Assembly (NCBI RefSeq): GCF_020171525.1
Contig: NZ_JAIVAI010000004.1
Location: 124,001 to 188,000, forward strand
Direction of reading: 5' to 3'
Origin: Halobacillus yeomjeoni
Lineage (GTDB): Bacteria > Bacillota > Bacilli > Bacillales > Halobacillaceae
Length of the DNA stretch: 64,000 nucleotides
The notes under the pieces are model-generated. The model searched no databases, was not told the DNA's origin, and worked only from the letters and a program-made list of their open reading frames with translations. The position numbers and the translations under genes were made by a program. The stretch's first letter is position 1. Each line of letters opens with the position of its first letter. Positions 26,606 through 35,183 of the stretch are shown one piece after another.

Positions 26606-28285
26606 TTGAGAAAGCATTACAGTTTATGGCTTCTTTCGGTGCTTATGCTGGTCTTGGTACTTGCAGCGTGTAGTGGAGGCGGAAGTACAACAGAAAGCAA
26701 CGGTGAAGGAAATGAAGAGAATACTGAGAAATCCTCAGAAGAAAATAATGCAAAGCAAGAAATCACAGTAACAGCAAAGAGTGAAATTCCAAGTATGGAC
26801 CCTCAACTGATCACTGACTCCGTAGGTTTCCAGTGGGCAGGAGAAACGTTAGAAGGTTTGTATCGTCTTGATGAAAACAGCCAGTTAACAGAAGGTATGG
26901 CTGAAAGTTCTGAAGTCAGTGACGATGGTTTGACTTGGACTTTCAAACTTCGCGATGCCAAGTGGTCCAATGGCGACCCGGTAACAGCAAATGACTTCGT
27001 ATATGCATGGAGAAGAGCTGTAGACCCGGATGTAGGTTCTGAATACGGCCCTTATTTCCTTGGTGGTATCATTAAAAACGCAAGTGCCATCAGTAATGGT
27101 GAAAAAGATATTGAAGAGCTCGGCGCCAAAGCCGTTGATGAAAAAACGCTTGAAGTACAGCTTGAAAAACCTGTACCTTACTTCAAATCTATGACTGTAT
27201 TCGTGACATTCATGCCGATGAATCAGAGTTACGTTGAAGAGCAGGGTGAAAACTTCGCTACAGAAGCTGAGTACACTCTTGCAAACGGACCTTTCAAAAT
27301 GACGGAATGGAATCACGGTGAAGGCTGGACAGTAGAGAAAAACGAATCTTACTGGGATGCTGACACAGTACAACTAGATAAAATCAATGCGAAAGTAATC
27401 AAAGAAGTATCTACTGGCGTAAACTTATATGAATCTGGTGAAATTGATCAAACAGAACTGAACGCTGAATTCGTCGATCAATACCGTACAAATGAAGCAT
27501 TCGAAGTAGTTGAAAAACCATACCTTTACTTCTTCAAATTCAACCAGGAAGCTCACCCAGCTTTAGCTAATGTTGATGCTCGTAAAGCGATCTCTCTTGC
27601 CATCGACCGCCAATCCTTAGTCGATGTCATTCTGAATGATGGTTCTGTACCAGCAGAAGGTTATGTACCATCAAACTTCGTATCCATGCCTGAAAGCGGT
27701 AAAGATTTCCGCGAAGCTCAAGGTCCATTGGTAGGATCTGATGAAGAAAAAGCGAAAGAACACTGGAGCAAAGCTCTTGAAGCTCTAGGAGAAGAGTCTG
27801 TAACCATCGAATTGCTTGGTGATGATACAGGAACATCGAAAAATGTACTAGCTTATTACAAAGATCAACTAGAATCCAAACTAGATGGTTTGACGATCAA
27901 ACTTGTCGAAGTACCATTCAAAGAACGTGTACGTCGTGACAGTGCTTCTGAATTCCAAATCGAAGCAGCGACATGGGGTCCTGACTATGTCGATCCAAAC
28001 ACATACTTGAACATGTACTTGACAGATGGTCAGAACAACAACATGAACTATTCAAGCGAAGAGTATGACGCTTTAATCAAAAAAGCGAATGACGAATATG
28101 CGCAGCAACCTGAAAAACGTTTTGAAACTTTCCTGGAAGCAGAACGTTTACTTCTAGAAGAAGACGCTGCGGTAGCTCCGATTTATCAGGATGCTAAAGC
28201 ACAACTCTTCCGCCCATCCATCAAAGGTGTATTCACGACTGCAACAGGTCCTGAATTCGAATTTAAATGGGCTTACGTTGAATAA
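26606..28285 (+). CDS. oppA: Oligopeptide ABC transporter substrate-binding lipoprotein
   Basis: Family 5 extracellular solute-binding protein that captures peptides outside the membrane and hands them to an Opp-type permease. 559 residues: signal peptide with lipobox LAAC (Cys about residue 22), a Gly/Ser/Glu-rich linker about 23-50, then the binding domain (SEIPSMDPQL start; WKFKL-type and AYAWRRAVDP-type signatures). TTG start behind GAGGGGGA. No permease or ATPase genes are adjacent, so it is an orphan that must use a transporter encoded elsewhere. A CodY-like box precedes it and a terminator follows. The precise peptide range cannot be read. Confidence 0.9.
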   Translation: MRKHYSLWLLSVLMLVLVLAACSGGGSTTESNGEGNEENTEKSSEENNAKQEITVTAKSEIPSMDPQLITDSVGFQWAGETLEGLYRLDENSQLTEGMAESSEVSDDGLTWTFKLRDAKWSNGDPVTANDFVYAWRRAVDPDVGSEYGPYFLGGIIKNASAISNGEKDIEELGAKAVDEKTLEVQLEKPVPYFKSMTVFVTFMPMNQSYVEEQGENFATEAEYTLANGPFKMTEWNHGEGWTVEKNESYWDADTVQLDKINAKVIKEVSTGVNLYESGEIDQTELNAEFVDQYRTNEAFEVVEKPYLYFFKFNQEAHPALANVDARKAISLAIDRQSLVDVILNDGSVPAEGYVPSNFVSMPESGKDFREAQGPLVGSDEEKAKEHWSKALEALGEESVTIELLGDDTGTSKNVLAYYKDQLESKLDGLTIKLVEVPFKERVRRDSASEFQIEAATWGPDYVDPNTYLNMYLTDGQNNNMNYSSEEYDALIKKANDEYAQQPEKRFETFLEAERLLLEEDAAVAPIYQDAKAQLFRPSIKGVFTTATGPEFEFKWAYVE

Positions 28286-28300
28286 TTAATAAAAACCATG

Positions 28301-28347
28301 AAATCCATAAGCGCTCTTAATCGAGCTGCTTATGGATTTATCTTTTT
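28301..28347 (+). terminator. Terminator of oppA
   Basis: Perfect 12-bp stem AAATCCATAAGC/GCTTATGGATTT (28301-28312, 28328-28339) followed by ATCTTTTTCTT. Confidence 0.8.
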
Positions 28348-28415
28348 CTTGAATCCTTTCCTACTTCACGTTATAGTGATGTGATAATCAACACTGAAGT
28401 CAGGAGGGGAAGACA

Positions 28416-29036
28416 TTGAAGCGGATTTATATAAGAGCTCTTTATTACTTTACAGGTATCATACTGTTAACTTTCGGTATCGCTTTGACAATCCAGTCAA
28501 AATTAGGTACTTCCCCTTTTGATGCCCTTCTCGTAGGCTTATACAGAACTTATGGATTGACGATAGGAAGCTGGGAAATTGTTGTAGGTTTATCGATGAT
28601 CGTCTTCAATTCAGTGGCTGAAAAAAGGCGGCCTGAGATGATTGCCCTGGCCACATCTTTTCTCACAGGTCTTGGAATTGACTTTTGGATGTTCACCATC
28701 AGATCTTGGCTGGACCCTGAAACTGTTCTATTGCAATATATTGTTCTGATCCTTGGAATTCTTTTCTCTGGATTAGGTATTGCCATAAATCTGCAAGCTG
28801 ATTTCGCTCCGAACCCCTTCGACCGAATGATGCTCGTCGTCCGGGACCTAACTGGGTGGTCGGTTACTTTTTCAAGAGCTTTAATCAGTATCGTCCTTGT
28901 CATTCTGGCACTTATATTCGGAGGTTCAATCGGAATAGGAACAATACTCATAGCCTTATTCAGTGGAGCAATCATTCATCAATTCATGAACCGCATTCAT
29001 CGATTAGACAAAAACTTACTGCTTATCGATCATTAA
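28416..29036 (+). CDS. YczE/YyaS-type integral membrane protein
   Basis: 206 residues, five to six hydrophobic segments, with the family-like GTSPFDALLVGL near 29-40 and APNPFDRMMLV near 130-140 (an internal repeat of the PFD motif). Relatives in Bacilli are annotated YczE or YyaS; YczE affects surfactin production after translation, but the molecular role of the family is unknown. TTG start behind CAGGAGGGG. Single gene. Confidence 0.75.
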   Translation: MKRIYIRALYYFTGIILLTFGIALTIQSKLGTSPFDALLVGLYRTYGLTIGSWEIVVGLSMIVFNSVAEKRRPEMIALATSFLTGLGIDFWMFTIRSWLDPETVLLQYIVLILGILFSGLGIAINLQADFAPNPFDRMMLVVRDLTGWSVTFSRALISIVLVILALIFGGSIGIGTILIALFSGAIIHQFMNRIHRLDKNLLLIDH

Positions 29037-29171
29037 TCCTGAGTTTGGCTAAACCATATTGTAAATAAATCTTGAAACCACTCTTTTTATTAGAAGGATG
29101 ATCTGCAAGAGGAATTTCAACTTCTATCCAAGTTTTGAACTTCCAAATTCAATGAAAAAGGCTGACAACAC

Positions 29172-29211
29172 AAAAAAGCCATGGGATCTAAATAGATCCC
29201 ATGGCTTTTTT
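29172..29211. terminator. Terminator of rpsR, bidirectional
   Basis: A 19-bp inverted repeat (29172-29190 with 29193-29211, core GCCATGGGATCTA) ending in six T on either strand, eleven bases after the rpsR stop. Confidence 0.88.
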
Positions 29212-29222
29212 TCGCGCTACTC

Positions 29223-29450
29223 TTACTCAGTAGAGTAAGGAAGTAGAGCCATTTGACGAGCGCGTTTGATAGCTTTCGTCAATTTACGTTGATATTTAGC
29301 AGAAGTTCCAGTTACTCGACGAGGAAGAATCTTCCCACGGTCAGAGACGAAACGTTTCAGCAAATCAACATCTTTAAAGTCGATGTGTGTGATTCCATTC
29401 GCAGTGAAGAAACACACCTTTTTACGTTTTCCGCGTCCACGACGTGCCAT
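29223..29450 (-). CDS. rpsR: Ribosomal protein S18
   Basis: 30S protein bS18, 75 residues, with the family segments KVCFFTANG and [20 protein letters not shown]. Last gene of rpsF-ssb-rpsR, 21 bp after ssb. S18 pairs with S6 in the ribosome, and together they can bind the rpsF leader. Confidence 0.97.
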   Translation of the reverse strand: MARRGRGKRKKVCFFTANGITHIDFKDVDLLKRFVSDRGKILPRRVTGTSAKYQRKLTKAIKRARQMALLPYSTE

Positions 29451-29471
29451 GTAGCATTCACTCCTTCCTTT

Positions 29472-29960
29472 TTAGAATGGTAAATCGTCGTCTGATATAT
29501 CGATTGGCTCCCCATTATCAGCAAATGGGTCGTCATCTCGTTGATTATTGTTGTTAGAACCGAAGTTATTTCCTGATGGTTGTTGATTCTGATTAGGTTG
29601 GAATCCTGAGCCTCCACGATTTCCTCCACCTTGGGAAGAACCTTTGGATTCTAAGAATTGTACGCTATCTGCAACAACTTCTGTTACAAATATACGCTTA
29701 CCTTCCTGGTTATCGAAGCTGCGTGTCTGCAAGCGACCATCAACTCCGACTTGACTGCCTTTACTCATAAAGTTGGCTAAGTTCTCTGCAGCACGTCTCC
29801 AAACGACACAATTGATGAAGTCTGCATCTCGATCACCTTGGTTATTCGAGAATGGACGGTTCACTGCAATTGTGAAATTAGCGACGGCTACTCCGTTAGG
29901 CGTATAGCGTAAATCAGGATCCTTCGTTAATCTGCCGACTAATACGACACGATTCAACAT
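29472..29960 (-). CDS. ssb: Single-stranded DNA-binding protein
   Basis: Coats single-stranded DNA in replication, repair and recombination. 162 residues from the ATG at 29960 (AAGGAG eight bases before; the GTG at 29969 lies within the binding site). OB fold about 1-108 with [21 protein letters not shown], a low-complexity Gly/Gln/Asn-rich linker about 109-150 and the acidic tail DISDDDLPF that recruits partner proteins. Six bases separate its stop region from rpsR's leader sequence. Confidence 0.97.
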   Translation of the reverse strand: MLNRVVLVGRLTKDPDLRYTPNGVAVANFTIAVNRPFSNNQGDRDADFINCVVWRRAAENLANFMSKGSQVGVDGRLQTRSFDNQEGKRIFVTEVVADSVQFLESKGSSQGGGNRGGSGFQPNQNQQPSGNNFGSNNNNQRDDDPFADNGEPIDISDDDLPF

Positions 29961-29972
29961 CAGAATCACTCC

Positions 29973-30266
29973 TTATTTGTCATCTTCGCGTACAGCGATG
30001 TGGCGGATAATATCATCCGTGAACTTCGCTTGACGGTCGAATTCGTTGATCGCTTCACGTGTACCTTTGAAGTCGATCGTTACATAGATCCCATCACGGT
30101 AGTCGTTAATTTCGTAAGCAAGGCGACGCTTGCCAACTTCTTTAACCTCTTCAATCTCCGCGCCTTGATCGGTTAGGATAGTGCTGAAACGATCCATGAC
30201 AGATGTTTTAGCTTCCTCCTCGATATCTGGGCGGATGATATACATGATTTCGTATTTTCTACTCAT
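29973..30266 (-). CDS. rpsF: Ribosomal protein S6
   Basis: 30S protein bS6, 97 residues, RNP-like fold starting [12 protein letters not shown] and with YLTIDFKG-type strand (YVTIDFKGT). ATG with GGAGGTG. First gene of rpsF-ssb-rpsR, with its own promoter and a structured leader. Confidence 0.97.
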   Translation of the reverse strand: MSRKYEIMYIIRPDIEEEAKTSVMDRFSTILTDQGAEIEEVKEVGKRRLAYEINDYRDGIYVTIDFKGTREAINEFDRQAKFTDDIIRHIAVREDDK

Positions 30267-30287
30267 CCGTTTTCACCTCCTTATGGA

Positions 30288-30318
30288 CTTAGCGGCTCCT
30301 ATATCGTATAGGAGCAAG
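30288..30318 (-). promoter_or_regulatory. S6:S18-binding leader motif of rpsF
   Basis: On the minus strand CTTG, then a 9-bp hairpin GCTCCTATA-CGA-TATAGGAGC, then CCG bulge and CTAAG closing the outer stem. This layout (outer stem, bulged CCG, capped hairpin) is that of the known rpsF leader to which the S6:S18 complex binds to repress its own operon. Structure is read by eye. Confidence 0.6.
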
Positions 30319-30350
30319 GAGTAATTTTTCTTAATTACTCACAATGAAGT

Positions 30351-30379
30351 ATTATATCAAAGTTGTCCTATATTTACAA
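30351..30379 (-). promoter_or_regulatory. Promoter of rpsF-ssb-rpsR
   Basis: On the minus strand TTGTAA (30379-30374), 17-bp spacer, consensus TATAAT (30356-30351), about 85 bp before the rpsF ATG and upstream of the leader motif. Confidence 0.75.
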
Positions 30380-30408
30380 TACTTAAACGGAAGGATCCTG
30401 TTTTACGC

Positions 30409-31506
30409 TTATACGTTGAAACGGAAATGGATAACGTCACCATCACGGACTAAATATTCTTTTCCTTCTAAACGGACCCGTCCACGGTCACGGGCAACAC
30501 TCATAGACCCCGCATCAACTAAATCTTCATAGGAGACTGTCTCAGCACGAATGAATCCTCTTTCGAAGTCGGTATGAATGATGCCGGCTGCTTGAGGGGC
30601 TGTCATTCCTTCTTTAAATGTCCAAGCTCTTACTTCCTGTTCACCCGCTGTGAAATAAGTTGCAAGTCCCAATAAATTGTACGTAGCCTTGATCAATTGA
30701 TCCAGACCTGACTCTTCGATTCCTAGATCTTCTAGAAATTCATCTTTTTCTTCCCCATCAAGTTCAGCAATTTCAGATTCGATTTTCGCACATACGACGA
30801 TGACTTCAGCATTTTCTTTAGCTGCAAACTCTCGAATTTGCTTCACTTTGTCGTTGTCTTCCTGACCGATTTCATCTTCACTCACATTCGCTACGTAAAG
30901 GATCGGCTTCGAAGTCAATAAATGAAGTCCTTTGACGATCTTCTCTTGATCATCACTGAAATCGATGGCACGTGCTGGTTGTTCAGCTTCTAAGGCATCC
31001 TTCAACTTCTCCAGCACTGCATATTCAGCTACGGCTTCTTTATCTTTTTGGCGGGCCATTTTAGCTACTCGCTCCATTCGTTTAGAAACGGTCTCTAAGT
31101 CGGCAAGAATCAATTCTAAATTGATTGTTTCAATATCGGTAATAGGATCCACCTGTCCTGACACGTGAGTGATGTTTTCATCCTCGAACGCACGCACGAC
31201 ATGGCAGATCGCGTCAACCTGGCGAATATGGGATAAGAATTGGTTTCCTAATCCTTCCCCTTTACTAGCACCTTTTACGATTCCTGCAATATCGGTGAAT
31301 TCAAAAGCTGTGGGTACGGTTTTCTTCGGGTTGACAAGCTCGGTAAGCTTTTCTAGACGACTATCCGGAACTTCCACGATCCCGACGTTCGGATCTATTG
31401 TGGCGAACGGATAGTTGGCTGATAAAGCACCAGCTTGAGTAATTGCGTTAAATAACGTAGATTTCCCTACGTTCGGTAAACCTACGATTCCTGCTGTTAA
31501 TGCCAT
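30409..31506 (-). CDS. ychF: Ribosome-binding ATPase/GTPase YchF
   Basis: Obg-related P-loop protein (YyaF in B. subtilis) that binds ribosomes and prefers ATP in studied members. 365 residues: G1 motif GLPNVGKSTLFNA at 8-20, G3 DIAGIVKGA near 68-76, a coiled-coil insertion about 140-190, and a C-terminal TGS domain with IHTDFERGFIRAE and the ending VIHFRFNV. ATG with AAGGAG. It lies upstream of rpsF as in B. subtilis; no terminator separates them. Confidence 0.96.
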   Translation of the reverse strand: MALTAGIVGLPNVGKSTLFNAITQAGALSANYPFATIDPNVGIVEVPDSRLEKLTELVNPKKTVPTAFEFTDIAGIVKGASKGEGLGNQFLSHIRQVDAICHVVRAFEDENITHVSGQVDPITDIETINLELILADLETVSKRMERVAKMARQKDKEAVAEYAVLEKLKDALEAEQPARAIDFSDDQEKIVKGLHLLTSKPILYVANVSEDEIGQEDNDKVKQIREFAAKENAEVIVVCAKIESEIAELDGEEKDEFLEDLGIEESGLDQLIKATYNLLGLATYFTAGEQEVRAWTFKEGMTAPQAAGIIHTDFERGFIRAETVSYEDLVDAGSMSVARDRGRVRLEGKEYLVRDGDVIHFRFNV

Positions 31507-31772
31507 ATAAGACTTTCACTCCTTAAGGATTTACATACATGCATGTTAGTCATTTCAATTATAGATACTGAATAGGAAAATAACAACCGATTGAAAATAT
31601 AAATCTATGCATGAATAGACTGGTTTTTACAACTTTTTCTAACCAAATAAGAAAGTTTTAATACTGATAATCACACATAATCTCTGTTTCTTAATTGTAG
31701 GCTCTGTTAAAGTCTGGTGTTGTTATTTCACATGTGAGCTCATATCAGCACTTTCTCTCCTGGAATTTGTGG

Positions 31773-31896
31773 GAGGCGGCCTTTTAGAATGACTCCCTTT
31801 CCGTGGGGTACCGCGAGCCTCCTCAGGCTGCGCCTTCCGGGGTCTCACGATGTACCTTTATCCCACAGGAGTCTCGCCATTCTAAAAGGCCGCCTC
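31773..31896. repeat. Hairpin arm 1 of the mobile element
   Basis: A perfect 19-bp stem (GAGGCGGCCTTTTAGAATG at 31773-31791, inverted at 31878-31896), with GACTCC/GGAGTC pairing inside (31791-31796, 31868-31873). The enclosed core holds GAGCCTCCTC and CCGGGGTCTCAC, strings I recall from abundant intergenic repeats in Bacillaceae genomes. Confidence 0.8.
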
Positions 31897-31953
31897 TTCA
31901 AAGTAGAAGTGTCAGAAAGGCCATAACCGAAGTCCGTTACACCAACTTCGAAC

Positions 31954-32076
31954 GGGATGGCAGGGAAAACAGGTAGACTCCTGCGGGAATAAGGAACAAG
32001 GTGAGACCCCGGAGAACAAAGTTCGAGGAGGCTCAAGCGTCCCCCGCGGAAAGCGGACTGTTTTCCCTGCCATCCC
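31954..32076. repeat. Hairpin arm 2 of the mobile element
   Basis: A perfect 19-bp stem (GGGATGGCAGGGAAAACAG at 31954-31972, inverted at 32058-32076). Its core is an inverted, diverged copy of the core of arm 1 (shares GAGGAGGCTC, GTGAGACCCCGG, ACTCCTG.GGGAATAA), while the stem sequence is different. Confidence 0.8.
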
Positions 32077-32218
32077 ATGCTGTGAGTAAATAAAGGACCG
32101 AACACCTAATCTCAGACGGGGATTATTTAGTAATCGTTTAAGATATCAACAACAGACTTTAACAGAGCCTAATTGTAAATAAATAAAATTTAGAGATCTA
32201 TCACTAACTTAACAAGAG

Positions 32219-32247
32219 AAAGCCTGCCGGAAGGGCAGGCTTTTCTT
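32219..32247 (-). terminator. Terminator of the mscS-yyzM unit
   Basis: AAAGCCTGCC/GGCAGGCTTT (32219-32228, 32234-32243) with a 5-nt loop, ten bases after the yyzM stop on the minus strand. Confidence 0.75.
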
Positions 32248-32256
32248 CAGCAATAT

Positions 32257-32454
32257 TCATTGTTCATTATGCTCAAGGACTTTCTTCATTTTTGTTTCGA
32301 ATTTACGTCGGGGTACCATCACGCTATGACCGCATCCCTCACACTTGATACGAATATCGGCACCCATACGGATGATTTTCCAACGATTCTCTCCACAAGG
32401 ATGGGGTTTTTTCATTTGTACGATATCATGTAAGTCATACTTTTTATCGGTCAT
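32257..32454 (-). CDS. yyzM: YyzM/DUF951 small protein
   Basis: 65 residues from the ATG at 32454 (AAGGAG ten bases before; a TTG seven codons earlier is within the binding site). DUF951 proteins are small, basic and soluble, with HPCG and CEGCG cysteines that suggest a zinc site, and the stretch RMGADIRIKC typical of the family. Function unknown. It follows mscS by 21 bp, as often found in Bacilli upstream of ychF. Confidence 0.85.
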   Translation of the reverse strand: MTDKKYDLHDIVQMKKPHPCGENRWKIIRMGADIRIKCEGCGHSVMVPRRKFETKMKKVLEHNEQ

Positions 32455-32475
32455 GTGATCTGAACTCCTTTTCAA

Positions 32476-33357
32476 TCAAGCTTGTTTTTGTTCTGCTTCA
32501 TCGTGCCTGGAATACATCACCATACGAGGGAATGGAATCTCTATTCCGACTTGATCCAGACGGTTTTTCACTTCTTTTCTTAGTATACGAGCGACTACCC
32601 AGTGTTCCATCGGCTGCACTTCACTGATAATCCTCATTACTACGTCGGATGCCCCCAGGTTTTGGACGCCCAATAATTGAGGAACTTCAGTAATTTGTTC
32701 GTACCGTTCAGGCAGTTCCTTCAATAGCTCTAAGATTGCCTCTTCAGCTCTTTCAATGTCTTCTTCATATGCAACACTGACGTCTACTACAGCGATACTG
32801 TTGTAAATGGAATAGTTAGTTACTTGGGTAACATTTCCGTTTGGAAGGATATGAACCTCACCCGTCCAAGATTTGACTTTACACGTTCTGAGACCGACTT
32901 CTTCAACAAAACCTTCTACACCTGATGTCTTAATATAATCGCCGACTGAAAACTGATCTTCAAAAATGATGAAGAAGCCCGATATAATATCCCGGACCAG
33001 GTTCTGCGCTCCAAAACCGATGGCTAAACCTGCCACACCGGCACCGGCAAGGAGAGCACCCACTTCGAGGGTGAACGTCTCGAGAATCATGATGAAAGAG
33101 ATAAAATAAACAACGTAGGAAAGCGTATTGATAATCAACTTTTTCAGCGTAGCTTCGCGTCGCTGAGTAATTTTGAACGGACCTTTCTTACGATTGTCAA
33201 AGAATCTCGTAACCAGTCTCGATCCAAATTTGATAATGATCAGCGAGACCAGCAAGATCAAGCATATCTCCAAAGCGCCCAAGCCGATCGTCACCCAAAG
33301 CTCAGGACCCGTGATATACTCGACCGTTCTGTCCACTTGAGTTTGTATATCCTTCAC
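32476..33357 (-). CDS. MscS-family small-conductance mechanosensitive channel
   Basis: Stretch-activated channel that releases solutes on osmotic downshock, apt for a salt-adapted cell. 293 residues from the GTG at 33357 (AGGAGG seven bases before; a TTG one codon upstream is the alternative). Three membrane segments: about 20-45, 60-85 and the pore helix about 88-115 with Ala/Gly-rich GALLAGAGVAGLAIGFGAQNL, then the beta domain with FSVGDYI and the C-terminal alpha/beta domain. 21 bp before yyzM, so the pair is likely one operon. Confidence 0.92.
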   Translation of the reverse strand: MKDIQTQVDRTVEYITGPELWVTIGLGALEICLILLVSLIIIKFGSRLVTRFFDNRKKGPFKITQRREATLKKLIINTLSYVVYFISFIMILETFTLEVGALLAGAGVAGLAIGFGAQNLVRDIISGFFIIFEDQFSVGDYIKTSGVEGFVEEVGLRTCKVKSWTGEVHILPNGNVTQVTNYSIYNSIAVVDVSVAYEEDIERAEEAILELLKELPERYEQITEVPQLLGVQNLGASDVVMRIISEVQPMEHWVVARILRKEVKNRLDQVGIEIPFPRMVMYSRHDEAEQKQA

Positions 33358-33407
33358 CAATTCCCCTCCTGAAATAAAATGATTGTAAGAATCATTTTAA
33401 CAGGTTC

Positions 33408-34427
33408 TCAACGAATTTTGAATTTAGAAATCAAAGGATGGATTAAAAGGGACGAAAGTACGTATAAGTTCAAAATCCCATACAACGGATATAAGATTTT
33501 AATCAATGTAGAAAACCCGAATGAAGTAAACGGAAGCATCAGAGCGATCATTGCCATCGCCAATATCCATAACGGCTGATTCAAATAGCTCCGGAACCTC
33601 GTTACCAGTCCCAGGGTCCCTGATGCTGCAGTGGTAAAAATAGCGATCCACAGCATAATCGACATAAATATCATCATTTCGTACGGATAATGTTTTAATA
33701 TGGCGAATAAGGGAATTTCATATAAAATGATTTGTTCAGAAATTTGAATCAAGCTGTTGTTATATAAATAGGAAATGATTCCGAGAACAGCCCCGCTTCC
33801 CAGTGCTGCAATCCATACCTCTCCTTTATGTTTCATCTGGTTCCCTATCGCTCCTAACACAGCAATCAACGGCAGGATATTCAAAGCCGTGAATGGAAAA
33901 GCAGCCATCCAGTTACTGGTTTCCCTCACGTGACCGAAGAGAGATAAATTTTGATCACTGATGAATAAGATCAATACAAACAATAAGCCTGAGATCAAAA
34001 GCGGTAATACGAAGCTGTTCACGACGACAAGCCCTTTGACATCCCACACAAAAAGCAAGATCAGCGGAATCACGATGGCAATGACACCTAAACGGTAAGA
34101 ATAATGAAACGCCTGCCACGTCGCACCACTGCCTGCAAGCATGACCACCGTAGTTGTAAATAGATAAAGGATGATCATCCAATCGTAAATACCTGTAAGA
34201 CGCTTACCTACAACTGCCCTTAAGACTGGGAGATAATGCGTGGATTGTTTCTCAAAACTGATGTTCATAATCGTAAAACAACAAATAGTAAACATTACTG
34301 CAAACAACAATATGGCTAAACTACTATCTTGTCCAAAGAACTGCCAAAGCTCTCTTCCCGAGGCATATCCCGCTCCGATCATCGTCCCTATTATTAAAAA
34401 CATCCATTTCATACCCGCTTTGATCAT
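33408..34427 (-). CDS. YkvI-type membrane transporter
   Basis: 339 residues, about ten hydrophobic segments, with the N-terminal GTMIGAGYASGRELWQFF (about 13-30) seen in YkvI proteins, which are distant relatives of amino-acid transporters (LeuT/APC fold). No substrate is known. ATG with CTGGAGGAG. Upstream of mscS by about 50 bp on the same strand; the divergent neighbour is yyaC. Confidence 0.75.
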   Translation of the reverse strand: MIKAGMKWMFLIIGTMIGAGYASGRELWQFFGQDSSLAILLFAVMFTICCFTIMNISFEKQSTHYLPVLRAVVGKRLTGIYDWMIILYLFTTTVVMLAGSGATWQAFHYSYRLGVIAIVIPLILLFVWDVKGLVVVNSFVLPLLISGLLFVLILFISDQNLSLFGHVRETSNWMAAFPFTALNILPLIAVLGAIGNQMKHKGEVWIAALGSGAVLGIISYLYNNSLIQISEQIILYEIPLFAILKHYPYEMMIFMSIMLWIAIFTTAASGTLGLVTRFRSYLNQPLWILAMAMIALMLPFTSFGFSTLIKILYPLYGILNLYVLSSLLIHPLISKFKIR

Positions 34428-34458
34428 AGTCGCTCCTCCAGGTCTATGTATTTGTCAC

Positions 34459-34488
34459 GTATAGAACGAGGGAAAACCTTATATACTG
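34459..34488 (+). promoter_or_regulatory. Possible sigma-G promoter of yyaC
   Basis: GTATA (34459-34463), 18-bp spacer and TATACTG (34482-34488) against a sigma-G consensus of GHATR-N18-CATWMTA: perfect -35 and five of seven at -10. It ends 28 bp before the yyaC ATG, fitting a forespore gene. Confidence 0.35.
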
Positions 34489-34516
34489 TTACTACTATGA
34501 GTTTGGAGGAGAAGCT

Positions 34517-35137
34517 ATGAATCTAAAGGACAAGTTTTCTAAAGAAGAACGACGTGTCAACATTGAAGAACCGGCAATGAGTGAAACGTTAAGTCTTCAT
34601 TTGAATGATTGGCTTCCCCATTCAAGAGAAGTAGTAATAGCGTGCATAGGGACAGATCGTTCCACAGGTGATTCATTCGGGCCGCTGGTCGGATCCATGC
34701 TTGAGGACCAACATTTAAAAACATTTCACGTTTATGGAACTCTTGAACATCCACTACATGCATTAAACCTTAAAGAAAGAATTGAATTGATCTACCAAGT
34801 CCATACCGACCCTTTCTTGGTTGCCATAGACGCCTGTCTAGGTAAAGCTTCATCTGTAGGATATGTGGTGCTTGGGCAAGGATCGATATCTCCAGGGTCT
34901 GCATTGAAAAAAGACCTGCCTCCTGTTGGTGATGTCCATATCAGCGGCATGGTCAATGTCTGCGGATTTATGGAACACGTCGTTTTGCAGAATACTCGTC
35001 TCCATACGGTCATGCAAATGGCTGCAAAGGTGGCTGCTTCTATTAAAATAGCTGATATAGAAAGACACAAAAAACGAGTAGAGATACCTCCTTTTTCTAC
35101 TATAAAAAGAAACACTTTCAAGAAAAAACGCGCTTGA
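34517..35137 (+). CDS. yyaC: Sporulation protein YyaC (GPR-like fold)
   Basis: 206 residues; relatives are found in spore formers and resemble the germination protease GPR in fold, hence proposed proteases, though activity is not established. Conserved features: CIGTDRSTGDSFGPLVG (about 44-60) and DACLGKASSVGY (about 101-112). ATG with TTGGAGGAG. It lies next to the parB-parA genes as in B. subtilis and runs against them, ending at a bidirectional terminator. Confidence 0.9.
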   Translation: MNLKDKFSKEERRVNIEEPAMSETLSLHLNDWLPHSREVVIACIGTDRSTGDSFGPLVGSMLEDQHLKTFHVYGTLEHPLHALNLKERIELIYQVHTDPFLVAIDACLGKASSVGYVVLGQGSISPGSALKKDLPPVGDVHISGMVNVCGFMEHVVLQNTRLHTVMQMAAKVAASIKIADIERHKKRVEIPPFSTIKRNTFKKKRA

Positions 35138-35143
35138 ATCAAA

Positions 35144-35174
35144 AAAAAAACGAAGCATACGGCTTCGTTTTTTT
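35144..35174. terminator. Bidirectional terminator between yyaC and the DUF554 gene
   Basis: AAAAAAACGAAGC/GCTTCGTTTTTTT (35144-35156, 35162-35174), 5-nt loop, T-runs in both directions. Confidence 0.85.
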
Positions 35175-35183
35175 GTCTTTACT

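Larger units (their letters stand above)
31700..32169. mobile_element. Non-autonomous (MITE-like) insertion with two hairpin arms
   Basis: The 750-bp gap between ychF and yyzM contains a 470-bp element. Its ends GGCTCTGTTAAAGTCTG (31700-31716) and CAGACTTTAACAGAGCC (32153-32169) are a perfect 17-bp inverted repeat that continues with few mismatches for some ten bases. It is flanked by an exact 8-bp direct repeat TAATTGTA (31692-31699 and 32170-32177), a target-site duplication. No convincing transposase gene lies inside. The interior is GC-rich against AT-rich surroundings and consists mainly of two long hairpins. An 8-bp duplication is made by several families (for example IS6, ISL3, IS1595); I cannot assign it. 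Confidence 0.85.

Noticed and set aside
31845-32105. 86-codon minus-strand frame inside the mobile element
   Set aside because: It runs across both hairpin arms, has no ribosome binding site and no recognisable transposase features; it is a by-product of GC-rich inverted repeats.
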